From NCBI GenBank assembly GCA_009746045.1, contig RPFO01000702.1:934001-998000 (forward strand): 64,000 nt of DNA, given 5' to 3'. The position numbers and the translations under genes were made by a program. The first letter of the stretch is position 1. Every line of letters begins with the position of its first letter. The notes beneath the pieces are model-generated. The model was not told the DNA's origin, searched no databases, and was given only the letters and a program-made list of their open reading frames with translations. This DNA is from Mesostigma viride. Taxonomy: Eukaryota; Streptophyta; Mesostigmatophyceae; Mesostigmatales; Mesostigmataceae. Below, in pieces: positions 1 to 8,741 of this stretch.

Positions 1-174
1 AATGTGAAAGCTATGAGGAAAGATGTTTTAGCAAAATGTTATGGCGGTGATATTACCAGAAAAAGGAAATTGCTTGAAAAACAGAAAGCCGGGAAAAAAC
101 GAATGAGAAATATAGGGAATGTCGAAATTCCGCAATCTGCCTTTATTGCCGCTCTAAAAGTAGGGGATAATTGA
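1..174 (+). CDS. lepA: Elongation factor 4 (LepA), C-terminal end only
   Basis: The reading frame is open from the first base and ends at TGA (172-174), giving 57 residues. They match the very C-terminal domain of the translational GTPase LepA/EF4: the run '[19 protein letters not shown]' and 'KAGKKRMR' followed by '[12 protein letters not shown]' is the family's hallmark tail that contacts the ribosome. LepA back-translocates or remodels stalled ribosomes. The GTPase and the other domains lie upstream of the window. The family assignment is secure, and only the end of the gene can be seen. Confidence 0.95.
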   Translation, partial: NVKAMRKDVLAKCYGGDITRKRKLLEKQKAGKKRMRNIGNVEIPQSAFIAALKVGDN

Positions 175-454
175 TTCTGGCAAAAACACTATCTTATTAT
201 GTTGGTGCAGACTCAGTCTATAAAATAACTATTATGAAAACCACCTTAACAGGACTTTCCCTTATAATTAAATATAAGGTATGTGGGTTCTACAGAAGAG
301 GAGATTTTTGTTATGGCTGCATAAAAAGGGACTATTATCGTCTCTAGTTTTTGGGCAAAATGGACGTAGACAGCGATAATATAGTTGTACTTGAAAACCA
401 CATATTTTTCTTGTACATAAACAAACTTTCCGATCTTAAATTAGTTAACTAAAA

Positions 455-1108
455 CTAATAATTATCTTCACTTTCACCAGATATTACTATCTGATAATTG
501 TATATACTAATATTTTTCTTGGAGGCAACTTCATAAATATTAGACAGTTCTGGGTAATATTCAGGAGTAGCAAGCTTGTGTCCTTTTAAAAACAGGCGCG
601 TTTGTAAGTTTCCAAGCTTTCTGTGCTCAACCCTAACATTAATATGGGATTCAATTCCATGAACTGCGGGAGGGTATACCGTAATAAAGTGAAATTCCCC
701 TTTATTATTTGTTGTGGCAACTCCGTTACCAGTAAAAGTGAGGGTTTTATCAGTATCTATAAGTTTTTTATTGAGATCTTTTTTAAATGGCTGGTAAGGA
801 TATTTTCCTTTGCAGTTAATTTGCCAAATATATACTTTAGCATCACCAACCGGAACACAGTTTTGATCTACCACTACTCCGGTTATAATAATTTTTTCCC
901 CGCAGTACAAAGACTCTTGGCCGGTTTCACGTAATAAATTATTAGTTAATTCAAAATTTTCTGGTTCGTAGTTATTCTCTGCTTTTGGGGTGATTTTACA
1001 AAAATTCATTTTATTTAAATAGAAATCAGAATGTGAAGAATCTGCCAAGCTCTTGTTAAGACAAATTATGTTTATGAATATGAAAGCAAAAAATATATTA
1101 AATTTCAT
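455..1108 (-). CDS. Exported intradiol-dioxygenase-like protein with altered metal site
   Basis: The predicted product has 217 residues starting at the ATG at 1108. An in-frame ATG at 1162 is possible, but the 1108 start gives a clean signal peptide (hydrophobic run ending 'NKSLA'). The core resembles the beta-sandwich of protocatechuate 3,4-dioxygenases: 'VYIWQINCKGKY', then 'GEFHFITVYPPAVHG' and 'HINVRVEH'. Active enzymes use two Tyr and two His to hold Fe(III). Here the first Tyr (in GKY) and the first His of the His-x-His pair are present, the second His is Asn, and the second Tyr position appears to be Val. The protein probably acts in the periplasm and may bind rather than oxidise. The fold call is fairly firm and the function is not. 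Confidence 0.7.
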   Translation of the reverse strand: MKFNIFFAFIFINIICLNKSLADSSHSDFYLNKMNFCKITPKAENNYEPENFELTNNLLRETGQESLYCGEKIIITGVVVDQNCVPVGDAKVYIWQINCKGKYPYQPFKKDLNKKLIDTDKTLTFTGNGVATTNNKGEFHFITVYPPAVHGIESHINVRVEHRKLGNLQTRLFLKGHKLATPEYYPELSNIYEVASKKNISIYNYQIVISGESEDNY

Positions 1109-1380
1109 AGAAACCATTATAAAATAAATTATCCCAGATATTGTGGTGCTTGCTATGAGCATAATAAATTCTTATTTATGTGAATAGTTTAATATTAAAT
1201 TAGAATTAGCAGTTTCTTAGAACTGGGTGAAAAAGCCTCACATTATCTTGCTTTGAGATTGAATCTTAATAATTACCACAATAGAAAAAGTTTTTTGCTG
1301 TTAAGAAGAGTGTTATTTGTAATTTCTAAGCTCTTAATTTACTATCTGGGTAATTAGTTAAAAATACAGGAAATATAACG

Positions 1381-2400
1381 ATGCAAAAAATATTAACTTT
1401 AATCATTTCAATTGCTATTATTTACATGATATTTAAACATAATATCGACGGTATTAAAGTACCTCCTGTTGAAATGAATGATAAGAATAAACCTGATAAT
1501 TCTAGCTCTAGCACCCAAGTTCCTACCGATATGACCGGTAATTTTGTTGAAAAGACTATTTCGAATGTGCTTGTTAATGTTTTAAAAACAGATGAAGGAA
1601 GAATGTTTTTTGAAAATATTCTGCAACCTATAAATAAACCGATGGCTGGTTCAGGACAAGGATTTAAGATTAACAACGATAATTTAGTCGAGGCCATGTT
1701 TGATATAAAAACTTTTGGCGAAGGCGGGGAAGGTCCAGCAACATGCGGACATGTGGTAACTGTGGCGTATAAGATTCTAGCTGCTAATAATATGCTTATT
1801 AGCGAAAAAACAGTTACTTATCCCCTTGGTAGCGACCAGATAGCTCCTGGTGTGGATGCCGTCATTGTTGGCATGAAAATTGGTCAGACAAGACATGCCG
1901 TAATCTCAAGTAAATATACAGATAGGGTAGGGGCGCAAACTGATAAAGTAGATAGTTTTAAACTTAATGTAATTCTTAAAGAAATAATGCCCCAAAATTT
2001 TGTAGATGAAGACGTTAAGGTTTTTGATGATGAAATAGCTTATAAACTACCTTTATTGTGTGGAGGTAATGCAGTTTATAATGCTAGGATTATCAAACTT
2101 AGCAATAGCGAAGTGATTTATGATTCAAAATCATCCGGTAATAAAATAAATATGAAAGTTGGTAATTTAGCTTATCCGGTTATTTTCTCCTATGCGCTTC
2201 ATAATAAGATTCCAGTTGGTATCAGAACAGTAATAGCTAAAGGTAAGTTATTTAAATCATTTCTTAACGAGTTTAGTACAATTTTTCCACAAACAAAATT
2301 GCCGGAAAATGAATATTTTATGCTGGAATTATATGATTTTGAAAATAATCTGACTAACAATAGTAATAACTTACTAATTCAAAAGCCAAATAATAAGTAA
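1381..2400 (+). CDS. Membrane-anchored FKBP-like protein
   Basis: The protein has 339 residues with one N-terminal membrane segment or uncleaved signal (residues about 3-19), followed by a Ser/Asn/Pro-rich linker. From about residue 120 it resembles an FKBP peptidyl-prolyl isomerase: 'CGHVVTVAYKIL' matches the 'G..V.V.Y' strand, and 'GVDAVIVGMKIGQTRH' matches the 'vI.G...gm.vGe' loop. Residues about 220-310 may be a second, weaker FKBP-type repeat ('LLCGGNAVYNARII' ... 'VGNLAYPVIFSYAL'). It would act in the periplasm as a foldase or chaperone. Isomerase activity is not shown by the sequence. The gene stands alone between a convergent exported protein and a broken acetyltransferase gene. Confidence 0.65.
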   Translation: MQKILTLIISIAIIYMIFKHNIDGIKVPPVEMNDKNKPDNSSSSTQVPTDMTGNFVEKTISNVLVNVLKTDEGRMFFENILQPINKPMAGSGQGFKINNDNLVEAMFDIKTFGEGGEGPATCGHVVTVAYKILAANNMLISEKTVTYPLGSDQIAPGVDAVIVGMKIGQTRHAVISSKYTDRVGAQTDKVDSFKLNVILKEIMPQNFVDEDVKVFDDEIAYKLPLLCGGNAVYNARIIKLSNSEVIYDSKSSGNKINMKVGNLAYPVIFSYALHNKIPVGIRTVIAKGKLFKSFLNEFSTIFPQTKLPENEYFMLELYDFENNLTNNSNNLLIQKPNNK

Positions 2401-2463
2401 TAGAAGTCAGGACCGACTAGTGCAACACGTTGAGAAGGTCTTAGTTATATTTTAGAAAGAATT

Positions 2464-3009
2464 ATGAATATTCATTTTGAAAAAGCTGCTTTAAAGCATA
2501 TCGATATTATTTTTAGCTGGCTTCAGGAGAAGCATATTCAGGAATTTTGGGATAATAGTCAGAATCATAAAGACGATATCTTAAATTTTATCTATGAAAA
2601 GCCACAAAAATATTTTGCTGGCACAACGAAGTATTGAGTTGGTTATATTGATGGCAAGCCGTACGCTTTCATTTTATCAGATATTTTAGAAAGAACCCAG
2701 ACAGATCTTTCAGAAGTCCATCTGGCAAATATGTCGCAGGTAGGGCATACCATATCACTCGATTTTGGTATAGGAAATAAAAAATATTTAGGATGTGGGC
2801 TCGGTGCCCCAACTTTGTCTGCATTTGTCACTTTTTATAAAGATGAAGTTGATAATAAAGCGGATACTTTTTTTATTGATCCCGATGAAAATAATCCTAG
2901 AGCTATCCGTGTATATAATAAAGCCGGCTTTAATAAAGCAGGTCAGTATGAGGTTACCGAAGGATGCTTTATTTGGCATGGAAGCGATTTAATGGTAAAA
3001 AAGGTATAA
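2464..3009 (+). pseudogene. GNAT acetyltransferase (AAC(6')-like), broken by one in-frame TGA
   Basis: From ATG 2464 the frame runs 57 codons to TGA (2635-2637). The same frame then continues open to TAA at 3009, and the two parts together read as a single GNAT protein of about 180 residues: 'IIFSWLQEKHIQEFW' at the front, and 'LGCGLGAPTLSAFV' (acetyl-CoA loop) plus 'NNPRAIRVYNKAGF' at the back. This arrangement is typical of aminoglycoside 6'-acetyltransferase-like proteins widespread in Rickettsiales. Other genes here use TGA as stop (lepA), so readthrough or a changed code is unlikely. A restart at ATG 2731 would lack the N-terminal strands. The lesion appears to be a single base change and so may be recent. 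Confidence 0.75.
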
Positions 3010-3252
3010 GGGTAAATATATAGGGCAGAAGGCAGAAATTATAGCACAAACCTTAGTATTTAGCCGGTTTATTAATATTTAGATGAGGGGGTTATTCGTT
3101 GTTGACCTATTAACTATAGACCTTGGTCCATCATTATTAGTGCCAAGCACCACTGAATTGTTTATATACTCCCATGAATTCATTGTTACTCTTCTGTTTT
3201 TCCCTTGTTTAGAGAATCTACAGAAGGCAAGCTAATTCCTGGCAAGAAAATA

Positions 3253-3909
3253 CTAGATTGATTTAACAGATTCAGTTGTGTCTGCCTCATTACTTGGATC
3301 GGAATTTTTAGTGCGGGGAGTAGATTGAGTTTTCTGTTTGTTATCGGTTTCGCTGTAATTACCTAAATTATCTGTATTCTTCCCTGAAGTTCTTGTATTT
3401 GTCTGAGCTTTTTCTAATTCCTTAGCTGTTGGGCATCTGTAATTAGCCATTTCGTTTTTAGTTTCATTAAGCATTGTTTTAATTTGGTCAAGTTCCGCTC
3501 TTAAGGCTGAATTATCCTCCAAGTAGCGGTCGTCAGCTCGTGGGCTATTTCTAACTAAAACAGGATAGGCTTTATTTTGTTTTTCTTTAGACTTTTTACC
3601 TATATATTTACTTTCAAGTTCCTGTTCAAGAATTGAGCGATACATATCCTTATTTGCTTGAGAAATATTTTCGTTTTCAAGTAAATCGTCATATTCGTCA
3701 TCCTCGTCAGCGTAGTCATTATTTGCTACATTTTGTTTTGCTTTAGTAATATATTTTTTATTATATAAAGGCGCTCTTTTACCGCCTTTAGCACCTTTAG
3801 TATCAAAAAGCTTATTATTAGCTGATTTTTTAAAATACCCTTCCGGACCAGTAGCGCAGGATGACAGAAGAAAAATGGAAAGGACAAAAATAACTGCTTT
3901 ATTTAACAT
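3253..3909 (-). CDS. Putative lipoprotein, function unknown
   Basis: The protein has 218 residues starting at ATG 3909, with a short basic N terminus, a hydrophobic stretch and a lipobox ending 'LLSSC' (Cys about residue 18), so it is predicted to be lipid-anchored in the envelope. The rest is polar and low in hydrophobics. It has a basic segment (about 25-60), a short acidic patch 'YADEDDEYDDLL', a likely coiled coil ('ALRAELDQIKTMLNETKNEM') and a Thr/Ser/Asn-rich tail. I recognise no domain. It lies about 100 bp downstream of murG on the same strand and could share its transcript. Confidence 0.6.
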   Translation of the reverse strand: MLNKAVIFVLSIFLLSSCATGPEGYFKKSANNKLFDTKGAKGGKRAPLYNKKYITKAKQNVANNDYADEDDEYDDLLENENISQANKDMYRSILEQELESKYIGKKSKEKQNKAYPVLVRNSPRADDRYLEDNSALRAELDQIKTMLNETKNEMANYRCPTAKELEKAQTNTRTSGKNTDNLGNYSETDNKQKTQSTPRTKNSDPSNEADTTESVKSI

Positions 3910-4011
3910 GAATTTTTCCGATTATCATTTAACAATCAAATATATACAAGATCAATTAATGTCATATATAGCAGATAGTTGCAACCATGTTATTGCAGTT
4001 CAACTATAAAA

Positions 4012-5106
4012 CTAAGTAATTATTTTTAGGACTGTGTTGGCTAAATGCTTAGTGCCATCTGTTTTGCGCTTTAATAGGTTAAGTGAGGCTTCCTTAATTA
4101 TGGAAGGGGTGTCAATTAAACTATGGAGTTTATCTGCTAAAACTTCAGCTGTTACCTCTTCTTGCCGATAGTACCACGAACAATTAGAATCTTGCAGAGA
4201 TTTAGCATTATAATATTGATGATCGTCCGCAGAAGAAGGAAGCGGTATAAATATTGCCGGTAATCCTATTTGAGTTAATTCTGCTATGGTTGTTGCGCCA
4301 GCCCTTGCAATAACTAAATGGCTATTTTCGTACTGTTTATAAATATCATGAAAAAAATCGGAGAGGGTACTTTGGATTTTTAAATTATCATAAGCTTTTT
4401 TAACTCTTTCCTTGTCATTTTCCAGCACTTGCTGAACAATTCTTATCTCAGTTTCCGGATACTTAGTTAGAAGAATCTTTATTGCTTCTGGTACTAGGCT
4501 TGAGAAAATTTTTGCCCCTTGACTTCCGCCAAATACCAGTAAATTAAAAGGCTTATTGCTAAAACTGCTTTTTTCTGGAAGGTTTTTGATCTTATCTCGG
4601 ACGAAATCACCTGTTATTAAGATTTTGTCTGAATAGTTTGTCGGTAAATTTTGAGTGCTTTTATAGGCTAAAGCTATAAGTATTGCTTTTTTTGTAAAAA
4701 ATTTATTACTTTTACCAAAAAAAGAATTTTGTTCGTAAACAATAGTCGGGATAGAAAGTAATTGTCCTATAAACATTAATGGGAAACTAGGGTAGCCTCC
4801 AAACCCTATAATAAGCTTTGGTTTAAGTTTTTTAATTAATATAAATGCTTTAATTAAAGATAAATAAATTGAAAAAGGGATTTTTAATTTATTGATTATT
4901 CCTCTAAGGTTTATGTACAAATCAACTATGTGAGACTTGATGTTTATATCATTAGTCAAATATTTTTTACATCTATTATCAGTGGAAAGGTGAACTTCTA
5001 GTTCTAAGTTTTTAGCTAATTCTTCTGCCAATGCCACTGCTGGAAAAAAGTGCCCGCCAGTACCACCGGCGGTTAGTAATATTATTTTTCTCTTTTTTGG
5101 GGGCAT
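4012..5106 (-). CDS. murG: UDP-GlcNAc:lipid I transferase MurG
   Basis: MurG adds GlcNAc to undecaprenyl-PP-MurNAc-pentapeptide on the inner face of the membrane, giving lipid II. The protein has 364 residues, the normal family length. It shows the N-terminal glycine loop 'TAGGTGGHFFPAVALAEEL', the membrane-facing 'GFGGYPSFPLM' segment, the second loop 'LLVFGGSQGAKIFSSLVPEA' and the UDP-GlcNAc pocket motif 'ARAGATTIAELTQIGLPAI', followed by 'IPLPSSADDHQYYNA'. It follows ftsW by 17 bp on the same strand, the usual dcw-cluster order, so lipid II synthesis and its polymerisation are co-expressed. Confidence 0.97.
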   Translation of the reverse strand: MPPKKRKIILLTAGGTGGHFFPAVALAEELAKNLELEVHLSTDNRCKKYLTNDINIKSHIVDLYINLRGIINKLKIPFSIYLSLIKAFILIKKLKPKLIIGFGGYPSFPLMFIGQLLSIPTIVYEQNSFFGKSNKFFTKKAILIALAYKSTQNLPTNYSDKILITGDFVRDKIKNLPEKSSFSNKPFNLLVFGGSQGAKIFSSLVPEAIKILLTKYPETEIRIVQQVLENDKERVKKAYDNLKIQSTLSDFFHDIYKQYENSHLVIARAGATTIAELTQIGLPAIFIPLPSSADDHQYYNAKSLQDSNCSWYYRQEEVTAEVLADKLHSLIDTPSIIKEASLNLLKRKTDGTKHLANTVLKIIT

Positions 5107-5123
5107 AGTTAATATTAACGTGT

Positions 5124-6257
5124 TTAAATTTCAACATTTTGGAGTCTGTATTTAACCAAAGAAGCTTTTCGTTTAGTAAGGCCAAGTAGCATTCCCATTC
5201 CTGTGCTAATAGCTAAAGTAGATGATCCTCCATAGCTTATAAAGGGCAGAGTCATACCTTTTGTCGGTAATAAATTCAAACTAACACCCATATTAATAAC
5301 AGCCTGTAAGCCGAACTGGGAGATAATGCCGATAGCAGCAATTTGGATGAATTTATCATCTTCATGCAGTAGATTAATCAGAATTCTAATTACAATATAA
5401 GCAAATGTAATGATAATCATAAGGCAGATAATTGCTCCGAACTCTTCGCCGGCTACGGCAAAAATAAAATCGGTATGTGAATCTGGTAAAAATTGCTTTA
5501 CTGAACCTTCTCCTGGCCCTTTTCCATATAAACCGCCTGATTCAAAAGCCTCTAATGATCTTGTTACCTGATAATTTTCACTATTAACCGGGTCAAGAAA
5601 TCGGTTAATTCGAGAGGCTACATGGGGTAGTAATAAATAAGCACCGATGCTTCCGAAAACCGAGGCAAAAATAGCAATAAATAACCAAATGATTGGTAAG
5701 CCAGCAACAAATAATTGAATGCCAAAAACAGCTGATACCATCACGAGCATACCAAAATCCGGCTGGATAATTAATAATGCCGCAACACTTACAAACAGTA
5801 TAAAACATACTTTAAAACTGGGAAACTCCTCGTAATAGTGCAGAGATAATATCCAGCCGGTGACAACAGCAAAAAAAGGTTTCATAAACTCTGATGGTTG
5901 ATAGGAAAATCCACCTATATTTATCCACCGCGTCGCACCTTTAACTTCAAAACCATAGAACTTAACCAAAACAAGCATAAGTAAGCTTCCTAAAAACCCA
6001 AATATGGCAAGTCTCCTAATCCATTTTTTATCCAGTAATGAAAAAGTTAAAATTATTATCACCGCAAGGGCTAAAAATACTACGTGCCTTGAAGAGAAAT
6101 AATTATCGGTAAGTCCAATTCTATTAGCAACTGCTGGACTCGCAGTAGTCACTAACATCAGGCTAAAAGCAAGGAGAATAACCATGGCAATTATGGTCTG
6201 CTGGTCAATTACTTTCCACCATCTATTAATAAAGTTATTTTTTACCGAAGTTTGCAT
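5124..6257 (-). CDS. ftsW: Peptidoglycan polymerase FtsW (SEDS family)
   Basis: The protein has 377 residues with about ten membrane segments. SEDS signatures are present: 'GATRWINIGGFSYQPSEFMK' near residue 105, 'QPDFGMLVMV', the periplasmic loop 'ESGGLYGKGPGEGSVKQFLP', 'HTDFIFAVAGEEFG' and the C-terminal 'KGMTLPFISYGGSS'. The family polymerises lipid II at the septum together with a class B penicillin-binding protein. The length and the 'LPDSHTDFIFAVAGEE' form fit FtsW, and pairing with murG supports FtsW over RodA. It starts at ATG 6257, 29 bp downstream of grxC on the same strand. Confidence 0.96.
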   Translation of the reverse strand: MQTSVKNNFINRWWKVIDQQTIIAMVILLAFSLMLVTTASPAVANRIGLTDNYFSSRHVVFLALAVIIILTFSLLDKKWIRRLAIFGFLGSLLMLVLVKFYGFEVKGATRWINIGGFSYQPSEFMKPFFAVVTGWILSLHYYEEFPSFKVCFILFVSVAALLIIQPDFGMLVMVSAVFGIQLFVAGLPIIWLFIAIFASVFGSIGAYLLLPHVASRINRFLDPVNSENYQVTRSLEAFESGGLYGKGPGEGSVKQFLPDSHTDFIFAVAGEEFGAIICLMIIITFAYIVIRILINLLHEDDKFIQIAAIGIISQFGLQAVINMGVSLNLLPTKGMTLPFISYGGSSTLAISTGMGMLLGLTKRKASLVKYRLQNVEI

Positions 6258-6286
6258 TATTGTATTTTTCTATGCTAGGGGTACTA

Positions 6287-6538
6287 TTAAGCAAGTCTTT
6301 CATCTAATTTTCCCTGTTTTTCAAGCTCATACAAATCATCACATCCTCCGACGTGAAAATCACCAATGAATATTTGAGGGACAGTTTTTCTTCCCCCTGC
6401 TTTTTGGATCATCTCTTCCCTAATGCTTGGATCTTCAGCGCTTATTTCCTGGTAAGTCGCACCTTTACGGTCAAGTAATGCTTTAGCACGAACGCAGTAC
6501 GGACAAGTTGTGGTCGTATAGATAGTAATTTTTTGCAT
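6287..6538 (-). CDS. grxC: Glutaredoxin 3
   Basis: A small 83-residue dithiol glutaredoxin. The redox pair is in 'TTCPYCVRAKALL' (Cys12, Cys15), the cis-Pro glutathione site is 'KTVPQIFIGDFHVGG', and 'CDDLYELEKQGKL' closes the fold. It reduces disulfides, for example in ribonucleotide reductase, with glutathione as electron donor in the cytoplasm. It is the first gene of a minus-strand run grxC-ftsW-murG and is divergent from uvrB, with which it shares a 72-bp promoter region. Confidence 0.95.
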   Translation of the reverse strand: MQKITIYTTTTCPYCVRAKALLDRKGATYQEISAEDPSIREEMIQKAGGRKTVPQIFIGDFHVGGCDDLYELEKQGKLDERLA

Positions 6539-6610
6539 AAAAAAACTCGTTATTTTTTGGTAATGATTTATAGTTATAGTTAAAATATTTCAAGTAGTAT
6601 ACCAGAGTCA

Positions 6611-8608
6611 ATGAGCCTTTTCAAATTACATTCAGAATATAAACCGGGCGGTGACCAACCAAAGGCGATAAAAGAGCTGCTTGCAGGTCTTGAAGCCGAG
6701 GAGAAATCGCAAATGCTACTTGGTATTACTGGTTCTGGCAAAACCTTTACCATGGCAAATGTAATTGCTGCCTCAAATAGACCGTCGTTAATTATGGCAC
6801 ATAACAAAACGTTAGCGGCTCAGATTTATTCGGAACTTAAAAGTATGTTTCCAGAAAATGCCGTTGAATATTTTGTTTCATATTATGATTATTATCAACC
6901 GGAAGCATATATTCCTAGAACCGATACCTATATTGAAAAAGATTCGTCAATTAACGAGCAGATCGATCTGCTCCGGCATTCTGCAACCAGGTCCTTGCTT
7001 GAACGCAGAGACGTAATAGTCGTTTCGTCTGTTTCTTGTATCTATGGTCTTGGTTCACCGGAACTTTATTCCCAGATGACGCAAGAACTCGAAGCTGGTA
7101 AAAAATATAAGCGCAGTGAGCTGCTGCTAAAACTTGTGGATCTGCAATATGAAAGAAATGATATTGCTTTTGAGAGAGGTACATTTCGAATTCGAGGGGA
7201 ATCAATCGATATATTTCCTTCCCATTATGCTACCAGAGCTTGGAGGTTATCTTTTTTCGGGGATGAGCTTGAATATATCAATGAATTCGATCCGCTAACA
7301 GGTGAAAAATTTAGAAAGTTAGAGAAAGCTATTATTTATGCTAACTCTCACTTTGTTACGCCAGCTGCGGTAATTAAGACTGCTATTGCCAATATAGAAA
7401 TTGAATTAGAGGAGAGGTTAGCTTATTTGAAATCTTTAGATAAACATCTTGAGTATCAAAGGTTAAAACAGAGAACGGATTATGATATTGAAATGCTGCA
7501 AAGCACCGGAACGTGTAAAGGAATCGAAAATTATTCGAGATTTTTAACCGGTAGGGCAGCAGGCATGCCGCCCCCGACCCTATTTGAATATTTACCAAAA
7601 GATGGTTTGTTGTTTGTTGACGAAAGCCATGTAACGATTCCTCAAATTAGAGCGATGTATAATGGTGATCGGGCTCGCAAAAGCTCCCTCGTTGAATATG
7701 GATTTAGGTTACCTTCTGCGCTTGATAACAGACCGCTAAAATTTGAAGAATGGATGGAACTAAGACCTCAAACTATTTTCGTCTCGGCTACTCCATCGGC
7801 TTTTGAACTGGAAGAAACCCAGGGAGTAATTGTTGAGTTAATTATAAGGCCGACAGGCCTGATTGATCCGGAGTGTATAGTAAAACCGGCAGTTAATCAG
7901 GTAGAAGATTTAATAGATGAAATAAAAAATACAGTTGCTCGGGGCTTTAGGATTCTGGTAACAACACTTACCAAGAAAATGGCAGAAGATTTGACCTCTT
8001 ACCTCCAGGAACTAGGTTATAAAGTTAGCTATTTGCATTCAGCTATTCAGACCTTAGAAAGGGTAGAGATAATCAGGGATTTAAGAAATGGTGATATTGA
8101 TATAATTGTCGGCGTTAATCTACTTAGGGAAGGTCTAGATATTCCTGAATGCGGACTCGTTGCCATTCTTGATGCGGATAAGGAGGGTTTCTTGCGCTCA
8201 GAAACAGCGCTTATTCAAACAATTGGTAGGGCGGCTAGAAATAGCGAAGGGAGGGTTTTGCTATACGCTGATAAAATCACAAATTCCATGCAAAAAGCTT
8301 TAGAGGAAACATCACGAAGAAGGACTATACAGCAAGAGTATAACAAAAAACATAACATCATTCCAAGAACCATTAAGACCAAGATTCAAGCCTTACTTGA
8401 ACTAGAAAGAGCAAGTAGTGTGGTAAAAACTGATAAAGCTTCTAATGAGCTACAGAATATTATAAATGACCCTAAAAAACTAAAATCCTGCATTGATGCT
8501 CTCCGTAAACAAATGCGAACCTGTGCAAGTAATTTGGAGTTTGAGGAAGCTACTAAATTAAGGGATCAAATATTTACACTTGAAGAAGCCTTAATTGAAT
8601 TAATATAA
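6611..8608 (+). CDS. uvrB: Excinuclease ABC subunit B
   Basis: UvrB is the damage-verifying helicase-like subunit of nucleotide excision repair. The protein has 665 residues, full length. Seen in order: Walker A '[15 protein letters not shown]', the beta-hairpin region '[20 protein letters not shown]', Walker B '[11 protein letters not shown]', motif '[14 protein letters not shown]' (motif VI), and a C-terminal UVR coiled coil ('[20 protein letters not shown]') that binds UvrC or UvrA. Start ATG 6611. It is transcribed alone, divergent from grxC. Confidence 0.98.
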   Translation: MSLFKLHSEYKPGGDQPKAIKELLAGLEAEEKSQMLLGITGSGKTFTMANVIAASNRPSLIMAHNKTLAAQIYSELKSMFPENAVEYFVSYYDYYQPEAYIPRTDTYIEKDSSINEQIDLLRHSATRSLLERRDVIVVSSVSCIYGLGSPELYSQMTQELEAGKKYKRSELLLKLVDLQYERNDIAFERGTFRIRGESIDIFPSHYATRAWRLSFFGDELEYINEFDPLTGEKFRKLEKAIIYANSHFVTPAAVIKTAIANIEIELEERLAYLKSLDKHLEYQRLKQRTDYDIEMLQSTGTCKGIENYSRFLTGRAAGMPPPTLFEYLPKDGLLFVDESHVTIPQIRAMYNGDRARKSSLVEYGFRLPSALDNRPLKFEEWMELRPQTIFVSATPSAFELEETQGVIVELIIRPTGLIDPECIVKPAVNQVEDLIDEIKNTVARGFRILVTTLTKKMAEDLTSYLQELGYKVSYLHSAIQTLERVEIIRDLRNGDIDIIVGVNLLREGLDIPECGLVAILDADKEGFLRSETALIQTIGRAARNSEGRVLLYADKITNSMQKALEETSRRRTIQQEYNKKHNIIPRTIKTKIQALLELERASSVVKTDKASNELQNIINDPKKLKSCIDALRKQMRTCASNLEFEEATKLRDQIFTLEEALIELI

Positions 8609-8741
8609 AAATTTTAAATTGTATTAGAATGCATTAAAGCTTTTGCTTATTTTATAATAACTGAGTATATACTAGGTTGACTATGACAGGAATGTAATAT
8701 AACTTTTAGTATGTTTAAAAAGGTTGATTCTTAGTTAAAAT

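Noticed and set aside
175-454. Transposase remnant after lepA
   Set aside because: No frame or terminal repeat supports it; only a 7-bp hairpin (260-279) is visible.
2635-2637. TGA read as tryptophan
   Set aside because: TGA ends lepA normally and TGG is used for Trp throughout; a nonsense mutation is simpler.
6951-7205. Minus-strand open frame inside uvrB (and similar frames inside other genes)
   Set aside because: They overlap well-conserved genes fully and encode no recognisable protein.
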